Position numbers and translations under genes: made by a program. From NCBI GenBank assembly GCA_003557445.1, contig PWOK01000208.1, positions 1 to 11,247 on the forward strand: 11,247 nt of DNA, given 5' to 3'. The notes under the pieces are model-generated. The model saw nothing but the letters and a program-made list of their open reading frames with translations. It had not been told where the DNA came from and did not search any database. Numbering within the stretch: position 1 is the stretch's first letter; each line of letters starts with the position of its first letter. The DNA is from Halanaerobiaceae bacterium. Its GTDB lineage: Bacteria > Bacillota_F > Halanaerobiia > Halanaerobiales > CSSED10-376. Positions 1 to 5,906 of the stretch are shown here, piece by piece.

Positions 1-1
1 A

Positions 2-223
2 GTTAATTTATATCCAAATGATTTAACTAGAGATTTATTAATAATTCAAACAAAATGTTTAGATTTTTATTTAATTCCTTCAGTAGTATTTGATGAATGG
101 GATAAGAAACAAACAACAACTACAGTAACTAAACATGGAAAATATGAAATATTTAGGAATAATTGGGATTTATTAGATGTTCCTAATGAAATATTAAACA
201 GAAAGTTTAAAGGATTTGCGTAG
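2..223 (+). CDS. C-terminal fragment of unknown protein (5' end outside window)
   Basis: An open frame runs from the left edge to a TAG at 221-223, giving the last 73 residues of a protein that begins upstream of the window. The visible part starts VNLYPNDLTRDLLIIQ and ends LNRKFKGFA. It has no signal peptide, membrane segment or motif that I recognise; a Thr run and several Trp/Asp residues are the only notable features. The TAG is separated by one base from the ATG of the ATPase gene that follows, so the two are probably cotranscribed and translationally linked. The frame has no internal stops, and its codon use (AGA for Arg, TTA for Leu) matches the next gene. The function is unknown; if the downstream ATPase packages DNA, a virion role is possible but unproven. 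Confidence 0.7.
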   Translation, partial: VNLYPNDLTRDLLIIQTKCLDFYLIPSVVFDEWDKKQTTTTVTKHGKYEIFRNNWDLLDVPNEILNRKFKGFA

Positions 224-224
224 A

Positions 225-1433
225 ATGGGATTAATATTAGATAATTATAATCAAAAATCTTGGTCTCAGAAATCATTTAAAATACCTGTAGGAACAAAAA
301 AACCTATTTTTTCATATTATACTCCTCGTGGAAAATTATATGTTCCAGAAGAAGATATTGTTTATATCCATGTAGACCCAAAGGACCAGTTTTCTCTTGC
401 TATTATCGCAGGTACTGGATACGGAAAAAGCCGTTTATTTAAAAGAATGCTTCATTTTTATATAGAAAAAGCTAAAATGAAAACACTTATTTTTGATTGT
501 AAAGGTTTTGAAATGTATTTTGCAAAATTTAAAACAAAACAATATCAATACATCTTACCATGGGAAAAACCAAAAGCAATTAACATGAAATGTTATATGC
601 CTTCTTTCGCAAGGAAAAAAGCAGAAGAAAATAAGATATTCTTTGGAAATGAATATCTCAAAACATTTGGAACATTTGCTTATCAATTTGAAGATATATC
701 AGACGACTTACAAGCATCAACATTAGGAATATCTCCTCGGGCAAGAATGGCTTTTCTCGACATAATAAAACCTTGGCTTCTAAAATCAAATATACAAGAA
801 GGTCAAGAAATATTAGATAAAATAAAACATATAAAAATACCATACTCTTCAAAAGAAAATTTAATACAAATATTCCAATACCTAACAAGAGAAAATTTAT
901 TTAGCAGAAATTATCCTAAAATAAACATAGAACAAGACTGGAAAAATGAAAAAGTAGTAAACATTTCTTTATTAGAACCAGAAGAAAGTCAAGCATCTTT
1001 TTATGCTGGAAAAATAATATCAGATTTATATTCAAAGAATATATTTCCAAAACAAAATAAACTATTAGTAATAGATGATGCAAACAAACTTGTTGGTAAA
1101 GGTATGAAAATGAGTGAATATTTATCAGTAAAAAAAGTAATAGATGTCTTAACACTGGGCCGATACAAAAATTGGAACATTCAAATAATGAGCCAATCAT
1201 TCAATATTCTAAACGAAGAATTATTTCCACACATAAAATATAAGATAGTAGGAAAGTTAGGTTCTAAAGACATAAATTATCTTTCTAACTTTTGTTCTCC
1301 AAACATCATACATAGAGTAAAAACTTTAAACTACGACCCACCAAATAAAGTAATGGAAATGCTTATTATAAATCCTGATAATATGACTTGTCAATCTTTT
1401 TATGCTTTAGGCCCATTGTGTAAACATCCATAG
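225..1433 (+). CDS. FtsK/HerA-type P-loop ATPase (possible DNA packaging or DNA-pumping ATPase)
   Basis: This 402-aa protein has a clear Walker A motif, GTGYGKS at residues 63-69, preceded by a hydrophobic strand (FSLAIIA). A strand and acidic segment, TLIFDCKG, lies near 87-94. The Walker B motif is LLVIDDAN at 280-287. A later segment, LGRYKNWNIQIMSQSF (about 311-326), resembles the strand plus conserved Gln that follows Walker B in FtsK/HerA/VirD4-family motors. Such ATPases move DNA through membranes or into capsids. There are no transmembrane segments, unlike most conjugative coupling proteins, which favours a viral packaging ATPase or a HerA-like role; this is inference. The ATG at 225 is chosen over a TTG at 216 because AAAGGA at 209-214 is about ten bases upstream of the ATG and almost abuts the TTG. 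The gene sits one base after the preceding stop. The superfamily is fairly sure; the exact role is not. Confidence 0.75.
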   Translation: MGLILDNYNQKSWSQKSFKIPVGTKKPIFSYYTPRGKLYVPEEDIVYIHVDPKDQFSLAIIAGTGYGKSRLFKRMLHFYIEKAKMKTLIFDCKGFEMYFAKFKTKQYQYILPWEKPKAINMKCYMPSFARKKAEENKIFFGNEYLKTFGTFAYQFEDISDDLQASTLGISPRARMAFLDIIKPWLLKSNIQEGQEILDKIKHIKIPYSSKENLIQIFQYLTRENLFSRNYPKINIEQDWKNEKVVNISLLEPEESQASFYAGKIISDLYSKNIFPKQNKLLVIDDANKLVGKGMKMSEYLSVKKVIDVLTLGRYKNWNIQIMSQSFNILNEELFPHIKYKIVGKLGSKDINYLSNFCSPNIIHRVKTLNYDPPNKVMEMLIINPDNMTCQSFYALGPLCKHP

Positions 1434-1459
1434 GAAATGGTAACAAGAAATGGTAACAA
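1434..1459 (+). repeat. 13-bp tandem duplication spanning a start codon
   Basis: The unit GAAATGGTAACAA occurs twice back to back, directly after the ATPase stop codon. Each copy contains ATG GTA ACA, so the start codon of the next gene is duplicated. Because 13 is not a multiple of three, the first ATG (1437) reads only 11 codons before a stop, while the second (1450) opens the zinc-ribbon gene. Confidence 0.85.
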
Positions 1460-1641
1460 GAAAAAAACTTAATATGAAAAAACCAATACACAAAGTAAGA
1501 CATAATTGGTGTAGTAATTGTGGAAAATATAAAAAGATGCCTACTCGTTATGGTATTTTGTGTTGGGATTGTTTGCCTAAACATATAAAAAAAAAGATAA
1601 AAACTTATGAAAAAAGTAGAAAAATAATTTATAAAAAATAA
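1450..1641 (+). CDS. Small four-cysteine zinc-ribbon protein
   Basis: This 63-aa, very basic protein has two CxxC pairs: CSNC at residues 21-24 and CWDC at 38-41. The 13-residue spacing is typical of a zinc ribbon or treble-clef knuckle. The flanks are Lys/Arg-rich (KKKIKTYEKSRK near the C-terminus), suggesting nucleic-acid or protein binding, though nothing identifies a partner. It follows the ATPase by 16 bases on the same strand. The start is uncertain. The only purine-rich site, AGGA at 1432-1435, is 14 bases from ATG 1450 and too close to ATG 1437, and the 13-bp duplication may have altered this spacing. ATG 1474 (MKKPIHK) is an alternative start that keeps all four cysteines. The four cysteines make a real gene likely; the function is unknown. 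Confidence 0.7.
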   Translation: MVTRKKLNMKKPIHKVRHNWCSNCGKYKKMPTRYGILCWDCLPKHIKKKIKTYEKSRKIIYKK

Positions 1642-1719
1642 AAGAAAAGTTTATAAATATAAAGAAATTTTATGAAATATCCTCACATTTGGAAACAACT
1701 ACTCACAACTCACATGGAG

Positions 1720-1753
1720 ATTGTCGGGGCGTTGCCCCGACTACAATGTTTTT
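1720..1753 (+). terminator. GC-rich hairpin, probable terminator of the plus-strand genes
   Basis: GTCGGGGC at 1723-1730 and GCCCCGAC at 1734-1741 form a perfect 8-bp stem with a GTT loop. ATT at 1720-1722 can pair with AAT at 1745-1747 across a three-base bulge. The stem is followed by G and then TTTTT at 1749-1753, the layout of an intrinsic terminator for rightward transcription. It lies between the converging plus- and minus-strand clusters. On the minus strand the hairpin is not followed by a T run, so bidirectional termination is less clear. Its high GC content in such an AT-rich region is unusual, so a replication or transposon-end role cannot be ruled out. Confidence 0.5.
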
Positions 1754-1759
1754 GGATCT

Positions 1760-2008
1760 TTACCACTCCACATATTCTGAATGCCCTTTTCCAAATATTT
1801 TATTTAATTCTTTGTTGGCTTCAGTTTTTTGTTCTTTGTCTAAACTATCCCAATATTCTAATAATAAATTATAAGCTTCTTTGTATTTGTCTTTTGTTTG
1901 TATTGAGTTTGTCAATAAATCTTTTAATTCGTTTAATGTCATTTCGTAGTTTTTTCCGTTTAAAGTTATTTGAATCGTTGGATTTGAATTAAACTTCTCA
2001 CTATTCAT
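1760..2008 (-). CDS. Hypothetical protein, 82 aa
   Basis: I do not recognise this protein. It begins MNSEKFNSNPTIQITLNGK, with a short predicted beta region (TIQITLNGKNYEMTL). The remainder is a charged, probably helical segment rich in Lys, Glu and Leu, and it ends HSEYVEW. There are no cysteines and no membrane segment. The ATG at 2008 is preferred to an in-frame GTG at 2017 because GGAGG at 2018-2022 is about eight bases upstream of the ATG and would overlap the GTG. It is the last gene of the long minus-strand cluster; its stop lies just beyond the GC-rich hairpin. The preceding microprotein stops two bases before it, and that microprotein's last codons contain this gene's ribosome binding site, so translation is probably coupled. 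Confidence 0.7.
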   Translation of the reverse strand: MNSEKFNSNPTIQITLNGKNYEMTLNELKDLLTNSIQTKDKYKEAYNLLLEYWDSLDKEQKTEANKELNKIFGKGHSEYVEW

Positions 2009-2010
2009 TT

Positions 2011-2100
2011 TTAACACCTCCTTTTTATTTTGTTGTAAGGATGATAATCAAATGGTTCTTTGAATTCTTTTTCACAATTTCTACAATTAAAATAATCCAT
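2011..2100 (-). CDS. CxxC microprotein, 29 aa
   Basis: A 29-codon frame begins MDYFNCRNCEKEF, with one CxxC pair at residues 6-9, and ends IKRRC. The single pair plus a His (residue 20) and a terminal Cys could bind one zinc atom, perhaps as a dimer. An AAGGAGTGATGTAAG leader precedes the ATG with normal spacing. The frame ends two bases before the next ATG, and its AGG AGG TGT codons serve as the ribosome binding site of that gene. The good leader, the exact fit between neighbours and the cysteine pattern support a real gene. No function can be assigned. Confidence 0.55.
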   Translation of the reverse strand: MDYFNCRNCEKEFKEPFDYHPYNKIKRRC

Positions 2101-2101
2101 C

Positions 2102-2476
2102 TTACATCACTCCTTTTTCTATTTCTTCATTAACTTCGTCTTGATTTTTTAAGTGTATATACGACTTAACAGTTGTTGGTTCTCCAAAATTTTCAATTAC
2201 ACTATTTAAAAAATCTAAAAATTCCATTCTATCCATCTCTATTCTTGTTCCAAAATTGTCTGAATTTCTTACAAAAGCCAATGTTATATTTTTTCTTTTA
2301 ATATCTATTTTGCTTATAATCCTAACTTTATTCCAAACACCTATGTAATAAAGCATCTCACCATCGTTCACAGTAATCCATGCATCTAATCCATCATCTT
2401 TATTTTCTTCTTTCAATTTAAATCCTTTAAATAAATCATTTTCAAAAATAGTTTCAAATTTATCATCTTCTTTCAT
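2102..2476 (-). CDS. Hypothetical protein, 124 aa
   Basis: This is an acidic soluble protein with no recognised domain. The N-terminal part (MKEDDKFETIFENDLFKGF) is charged. The centre alternates hydrophobic and polar residues (AWITVNDGEMLYYIGVW, then ITLAFVR), as in a mostly beta fold. A helical segment, RMEFLDFLNSVIENFG, follows. GGAGGAG at 2481-2487 sits four bases upstream of the ATG, a strong ribosome binding site. The first 14 bases overlap the end of the preceding gene in another frame, and the stop is one base before the next ATG, so the genes are tightly coupled. Confidence 0.75.
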   Translation of the reverse strand: MKEDDKFETIFENDLFKGFKLKEENKDDGLDAWITVNDGEMLYYIGVWNKVRIISKIDIKRKNITLAFVRNSDNFGTRIEMDRMEFLDFLNSVIENFGEPTTVKSYIHLKNQDEVNEEIEKGVM

Positions 2477-2612
2477 TTTTCTCCTCCATTTTTGTTAAAA
2501 CTATACTATTTTTAGTATATCCCTTAATTTCCCAATCTTTATCTGTTGCTTCTTTTAAGGTAGACAAATTTTCCTTTTTGTCTATTACTAATGTATAAAA
2601 TTTTCTCATCAT
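2463..2612 (-). CDS. Hypothetical small protein, 49 aa
   Basis: This 49-residue protein begins MMRKFYTLVIDKKENLS and ends LTKMEEKNERR. I do not recognise it. The pattern of two short beta strands and a central Trp (DKDWEIKGY) suggests a small alpha/beta domain. An upstream in-frame ATG at 2648 would give 61 aa but lies inside the preceding zinc-ribbon gene and has no ribosome binding site. GGGAGG sits six bases before the ATGATG at 2612/2609, so I place the start there. Its end overlaps the next gene by 14 bases and contains that gene's GGAGGAG site. Confidence 0.65.
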   Translation of the reverse strand: MMRKFYTLVIDKKENLSTLKEATDKDWEIKGYTKNSIVLTKMEEKNERR

Positions 2613-2613
2613 A

Positions 2614-2724
2614 TTAAACCTCCCTACAATTAATACAAATTTTTTCATTTGCAGAACCTTTTGTTGTCTTATGCGTTCTATTACAAATTATACAATTTGT
2701 TTTATATGTCTCTCCTTTTCTCAT
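2614..2724 (-). CDS. Zinc-ribbon microprotein, 36 aa
   Basis: A 36-codon frame encodes two CxxC pairs, CIIC at residues 11-14 and CINC at 30-33, with a Lys/Thr-rich loop between them (NRTHKTTKGS). This is the minimal layout of a four-cysteine zinc ribbon, comparable to the plus-strand zinc-ribbon gene at 1450. AAGGAG precedes the ATG at suitable spacing. The last codons, AGG GAG GTT TAA, form the ribosome binding site of the following gene, whose ATG is one base after the stop. The double CxxC, the leader and the exact packing make this a convincing microprotein. Its partner and role are unknown. Confidence 0.7.
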   Translation of the reverse strand: MRKGETYKTNCIICNRTHKTTKGSANEKICINCREV

Positions 2725-2729
2725 TTAAA

Positions 2730-2786
2730 TCAACTCCTTCTTTGACATCTACAAAAAAATGTTTCATTTATTTTTAGTTTTTTCAT
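2730..2786 (-). CDS. Possible 18-aa microprotein
   Basis: The frame MKKLKINETFFCRCQRRS starts one base after the preceding stop and ends so that its AGA AGG AGT codons supply the next gene's ribosome binding site, the same arrangement as the other microproteins here. It has a CxC pair but only a weak GGTGTG leader. It may simply be a leader that couples translation, or chance. Confidence 0.3.
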   Translation of the reverse strand: MKKLKINETFFCRCQRRS

Positions 2787-2787
2787 A

Positions 2788-3111
2788 TTAAACACACCAT
2801 CCTATTTTGTATCCTTTTTTGTTTAAACATTTTTCAGCAAGTTCTACCCATTCCTTTAACTTATCTGCTTCTCTACAAAAGTATACGTAATGTTTTTCTT
2901 TGAACAATTCTTTCCACTCTTCTTTTTTATAATTTAACATCTCTAATTTTGATTTTAAATATTCAATTTTTTCTTTATCTGTTTCTAAATTATTAGCCAT
3001 TTCCCAATAACTTCCATTTAATCGCCATAAAACATTCCACATATTATAACTATCTCTAAAATAAGCTACTTCATTGCCTTTTTCATCGTATATATATAAA
3101 TCAGCTCCCAT
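2788..3111 (-). CDS. Hypothetical protein with GADLYIYD start, 107 aa
   Basis: This protein begins MGADLYIYDEKGNEVAYFR, followed by DSYNMWNVLWRLNGSYWEM. From memory this start resembles a group of small uncharacterised phage and bacterial proteins that begin GADLYI and contain an RDSYN..NVLW segment; I cannot verify that here. The rest is a long charged helical region (about residues 43-95), probably a helical hairpin or coiled coil, with Cys at 79, 93 and 106. AGGAGG sits seven bases before the ATG. It follows a 25-aa microprotein with two bases between stop and start. The function is unknown; the family resemblance is moderate at best. Confidence 0.75.
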   Translation of the reverse strand: MGADLYIYDEKGNEVAYFRDSYNMWNVLWRLNGSYWEMANNLETDKEKIEYLKSKLEMLNYKKEEWKELFKEKHYVYFCREADKLKEWVELAEKCLNKKGYKIGWCV

Positions 3112-3113
3112 TT

Positions 3114-3191
3114 TTAATCCTCCTTTTTAATTCTTTTATTATCTGCTTCTATTTCCTTTTCTATTTTTAAAGAACATTTTACTACTACCAT
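3114..3191 (-). CDS. Possible 25-aa microprotein
   Basis: The frame begins MVVVKCSLKIEKEIEADNK and ends KKED. It has a GGAGTGATG leader nearly identical to that of the 29-aa microprotein at 2100. Its AAG GAG GAT TAA end forms the next gene's ribosome binding site. After a short hydrophobic start it is a charged helix. No motif is recognised. A role in translational coupling alone is possible. Confidence 0.4.
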   Translation of the reverse strand: MVVVKCSLKIEKEIEADNKRIKKED

Positions 3192-3197
3192 TTTACA

Positions 3198-3446
3198 TCA
3201 CTCCTTTTTCTTTTTTTTCCTTTTATGTATTTTACAAAATTTTAATTCTTCCTCACTAAACCAATCTTTACAAATAGTATATCCAAACACACTTGTATCT
3301 AAATATTTATTTATTTGTCTAAAAGTTGGCTTTTCGGCCCATAATACTACTTTGCCTTCTTCCATATTATTCACTACAATTGAACCTGTCGCACTTTTTA
3401 CATTAGGCTCAAAACAAACAAAATAATATTCTTCTATTTTTACCAT
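3198..3446 (-). CDS. Hypothetical protein, 82 aa
   Basis: This small protein begins MVKIEEYYFVCFEPNVKS, with alternating beta-like stretches (GSIVVNNMEEGKVVLWAEK). A helix follows (TFRQINKYLDT), and it ends in a run of basic residues (KIHKRKKKKKE). The three cysteines (residues 11, 59 and 71) do not form a CxxC pair. GGAGGTGG precedes the ATG with about eight bases of spacing, one of the strongest sites in the window. Its start overlaps the end of the upstream gene by seven bases, indicating coupled translation. I recognise no family. The basic tail suggests contact with nucleic acid, but this is inference only. Confidence 0.7.
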   Translation of the reverse strand: MVKIEEYYFVCFEPNVKSATGSIVVNNMEEGKVVLWAEKPTFRQINKYLDTSVFGYTICKDWFSEEELKFCKIHKRKKKKKE

Positions 3447-3703
3447 TTAACCACCTCCTTTACACTTTCTATTTCTAAATTTCTAAAAAAAGTAATATTC
3501 AATTTTTGTTGTAATTTCCACTTTGGTATAGAATATTCTAAATAGTACTTTAAAAAATCTGAAAGTATTATATTTTTCTTTACAATTTTAAAGCCTATAT
3601 TATTTTTATTGTATTCATTAACTACCTCAAAGTTTTTATCCAACCAAAAATCTGCCTTTTTCATATCTTTTTTTATTTCTACCAAATCTTTTAATCTCAT
3701 CAT
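3440..3703 (-). CDS. Hypothetical protein, 87 aa
   Basis: This is a basic, mostly helical small protein starting MMRLKDLVEIKKDMKKADF. It has no cysteines or recognised motif. The start is ATGATG: the first ATG (3703) overlaps the upstream TGA as ATGA, and the second (3700) has better spacing to GAGGTGG, so true initiation may be at either. Its end overlaps the next gene by seven bases and holds that gene's ribosome binding site. The function is unknown. Confidence 0.65.
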   Translation of the reverse strand: MMRLKDLVEIKKDMKKADFWLDKNFEVVNEYNKNNIGFKIVKKNIILSDFLKYYLEYSIPKWKLQQKLNITFFRNLEIESVKEVVKW

Positions 3704-4182
3704 ACCACCTCATATATATCGTTTGTAATATCAATAAAATGAAATAAAAAGAAACTTAAATGCTTACTGATATCACTGTTCCATGAGAAATTATAAGTAT
3801 CTTTAGGTAATTCACTCCATATATTATCCCACGAATTATTTATACTTTCATATACTATTAATTTACAATTATTCCATTTTTTGAATAAATTATCCTTATT
3901 AAAATATGAAAATTTTGATTGTGTTTGTGTTTGTCTTACAATTAATATTTTTTCTCGCATGTCAAGATTAATAATATAATAATCTGAAATACTATTAAAA
4001 AATTTCAAATTTTCTATGTAATCTGTAATATCTACATAATTTTTTAATTTGTCTATATCATTTTCGTAATGAATAACACTATTATTCCAATTTCGCTCAA
4101 AAAATGAAGTAAATTTATATATGTGTTTCAATTTCTTTAAATCAATCATTTCTTTTCTATTTTTATTTATAATATAACCCAT
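3700..4182 (-). CDS. Hypothetical protein, 160 aa
   Basis: This unrecognised protein is rich in Asn, Ile, Tyr and Trp. It begins MGYIINKNRKEMIDLKKLK and ends HFIDITNDIYEVV. It contains several Trp-Asn and Asn-Trp pairs (ERNWNNSV, FKKWNNCKL, NNSWDNIW) and a beta-like stretch (MREKILIVRQTQTQ). No membrane segment stands out, although the final 20 residues are hydrophobic (LSFFLFHFIDI). I chose ATG 4182 over ATG 4206 because TGAGGT lies about seven bases before it, while 4206 has no ribosome binding site and lies inside the upstream gene. It belongs to a block of very AT-rich unknown genes (3440-5870). Confidence 0.65.
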   Translation of the reverse strand: MGYIINKNRKEMIDLKKLKHIYKFTSFFERNWNNSVIHYENDIDKLKNYVDITDYIENLKFFNSISDYYIINLDMREKILIVRQTQTQSKFSYFNKDNLFKKWNNCKLIVYESINNSWDNIWSELPKDTYNFSWNSDISKHLSFFLFHFIDITNDIYEVV

Positions 4183-4192
4183 TTTAAAAACC

Positions 4193-4537
4193 TCATAAAT
4201 TTTCAATAAAATTATCTTCTAACCATTCTTTATGTTTTTCTTTTGATAATGAATAAATTGTTACATATAGATTATGACGATGATATAATAATTCTTTTTC
4301 TATATAACAAAAATTATTTGGAATTCCTAAAACACCATTTTTATTATCCATAGCAGTCATATCTCCTTTTATTTCTAAAAAAGATGAACTTATTTTATAT
4401 TTATTGTTTTTTAAATCTTTTAATCTAATCGTAAATGAATTAAATGTATCTGTAGCCCATTCATGCAGAGTTTTTTCTTTATCTAATGTTATCTTTATAT
4501 CTTTTACTCTTATAAAATTGTTTTTATAATCTTTCAT
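4193..4537 (-). CDS. Hypothetical protein, 114 aa
   Basis: I do not recognise this protein. It begins MKDYKNNFIRVKDIKITLD. It has a region of mixed strand and helix character (LHEWATDTFNSFTIRLKDL) and a later beta-like stretch (HRHNLYVTIYSL), then a Lys/Glu-rich end. GAGGG is five bases before ATG 4537. The alternative ATG at 4549 has no ribosome binding site and would extend further into the preceding gene. The first 14 bases overlap that gene in another frame. Confidence 0.65.
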   Translation of the reverse strand: MKDYKNNFIRVKDIKITLDKEKTLHEWATDTFNSFTIRLKDLKNNKYKISSSFLEIKGDMTAMDNKNGVLGIPNNFCYIEKELLYHRHNLYVTIYSLSKEKHKEWLEDNFIENL

Positions 4538-4904
4538 AATAACCCTCATTTTTAAATTTCAAAATATCTAAAATTGTATTCTCATCAAAATTCTTTTTTA
4601 GAGTAATGGTATAATAATCATTTGTTTTATCTACTAATCTCTTAAAAGATTTGTATGCTTTACTAATGGGCCTGGCAAAACATATATAATTTGAACTCTT
4701 TATTTTCCAACCTAAATCTCTTATTATACTATATTCACTTATATCTAATCCTAATAACTTTCCACTAAAAGATACTACAGCCCACTCACTAAATTCATTT
4801 ACTTCCATTTTTAAAGGAACACATTTTAAACTTTCCTTTAAACAAATTTCTCCTATCTTAATCTTATCAACTACTATTTTTTTCTTTATTTTTTTATCTT
4901 TCAT
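4524..4904 (-). CDS. Hypothetical protein, 126 aa
   Basis: The start is strongly basic (MKDKKIKKKIVVDKIKI), followed by a probable alpha/beta domain (FSEWAVVSFSGKLLGLDIS, then DYYTITLKKNF). The three cysteines are isolated. GGAGAG lies eight bases before the ATG, inside the last codons of the upstream 24-aa frame. I recognise no family. The EWA tripeptide also occurs in the next gene (LHEWATDT), but that is too little to claim they are related. Confidence 0.7.
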   Translation of the reverse strand: MKDKKIKKKIVVDKIKIGEICLKESLKCVPLKMEVNEFSEWAVVSFSGKLLGLDISEYSIIRDLGWKIKSSNYICFARPISKAYKSFKRLVDKTNDYYTITLKKNFDENTILDILKFKNEGYYERL

Positions 4905-4905
4905 T

Positions 4906-4980
4906 TTACAAACTCTCCAATATCTTATGTGATGAATTACAATTTTGTAATATATTTATTTTTTCAAATAGTTCTTTCAT
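4906..4980 (-). CDS. Possible 24-aa microprotein
   Basis: The frame begins MKELFEKINILQNCNSSHK and ends ILESL. It has a good AAGGAAGGA leader five to eight bases upstream, and its TTG GAG AGT codons contain the next gene's ribosome binding site. It stops one base before that gene's ATG. It has a short amphipathic helix and one Cys. No function is suggested beyond possible translational coupling. Confidence 0.4.
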   Translation of the reverse strand: MKELFEKINILQNCNSSHKILESL

Positions 4981-4994
4981 TTTATCCTTCCTTT

Positions 4995-5870
4995 TTATAA
5001 AGCACTTGCTATATTACTTGCTGAATTTTCTAATTTTATTAGATTAACAATTTTTTCAAATTCATCTAATTTTTTCATTTCATCTGTTAATTTTTTATTA
5101 AATTTTTCATAAGCTTCTTTTAAATCCAAATTTACACATCTTTGTAAATATTCATCAAACTTTACATCAAAAAGAGTTTTACTGTAAATATTAGTCAAAC
5201 TACAACCATTAATATATAACCAAGAACCTCTTTCTAATTCAATTTTATATTTAGTTTCTGTTTCTATAGATACATCGCCATCATAATTCTCCTGATTAAA
5301 AGGAGATACTTCTAAACTGTAATTATCATCATTCAACTTACTTAAACTATCCCAATCAATATTCATTTCTTTAATCTTATCAAGCATATTCTCAAATTTA
5401 TCTTTATAAGTTGGTTTAATATGCTTCAATACTTCATCTTTATTATCAATAATATACTTAATATATTCAGGACAAAAAAAAGAAAAATCTCCTCTATTAG
5501 AGTAAGGAGTTATTATTCCAACACCTGTTTGACTAATATATAAAATTTTTTTATAATACTTATCATCACAAACTATTATATCAGATTTCCATACATGCTT
5601 TCCAATACCATTAGTAAATGTTCTCCACTCTTCCTTAAACTTTTTAATTAAATTATCATAACATTTATTTCCTGTTAATTTAATTAGTTTTTTAAATTTT
5701 TCATAATACTCACTATTTTTATAATTTCTTAATCTTTCAGATTTTATTTGGTTATAATCATTTTTAAAATTTTGTTTTACATTTTCAATTCTTTCATTTA
5801 AATTGTTGTATTCTTTTTGTTTTCTTTTTAATTCTAATTTCTTATTTTCAAGTTCATCACTTTCTTTCAT
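4995..5870 (-). CDS. Hypothetical protein with N-terminal coiled coil, 291 aa
   Basis: This is the largest of the unrecognised proteins. Residues 1 to about 60 are a charged heptad-like helix (ENKKLELKRKQKEYNNL), almost certainly a coiled coil. The middle (about 75-130) is a mixed domain with two Trp residues and a beta-like core (DIIVCDDKYYKKILYISQTG). The C-terminal third contains further beta stretches (ERGSWLYINGCSLTNIY) and a final Lys/Glu-rich helix ending ASNIASAL. ATG 5870 is chosen because GGAAG lies eight bases upstream; ATG 5876 and GTG 5879 are too close to that site. The gene is very AT-rich: 5641-5760 contains only 17 G or C in 120 bases. Possible roles include a structural or scaffolding protein, but this is only a guess. 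Confidence 0.75.
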   Translation of the reverse strand: MKESDELENKKLELKRKQKEYNNLNERIENVKQNFKNDYNQIKSERLRNYKNSEYYEKFKKLIKLTGNKCYDNLIKKFKEEWRTFTNGIGKHVWKSDIIVCDDKYYKKILYISQTGVGIITPYSNRGDFSFFCPEYIKYIIDNKDEVLKHIKPTYKDKFENMLDKIKEMNIDWDSLSKLNDDNYSLEVSPFNQENYDGDVSIETETKYKIELERGSWLYINGCSLTNIYSKTLFDVKFDEYLQRCVNLDLKEAYEKFNKKLTDEMKKLDEFEKIVNLIKLENSASNIASAL

Positions 5871-5906
5871 TTTCATCACTTCCTTTTTCTTTTTTTCTTA
5901 ATAAAC

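Noticed and set aside
658..1200. Minus-strand frames within the ATPase gene
   Set aside because: They lie opposite a gene with intact Walker A and B motifs, have no leaders, and show the hydrophobic composition of antisense frames.
1434..1459. Start of a CRISPR array or iteron set
   Set aside because: Only two directly adjacent 13-bp copies exist, without spacers or further copies nearby.
1672..1992. Plus-strand open frame of 106 codons crossing the hairpin and the 82-aa gene
   Set aside because: Most of it is antisense to the minus-strand gene at 1760-2008, which has a strong ribosome binding site. The plus frame is hydrophobic and Leu/Phe-rich, as expected for the complement of Lys/Glu-rich coding DNA, and has no ribosome binding site.
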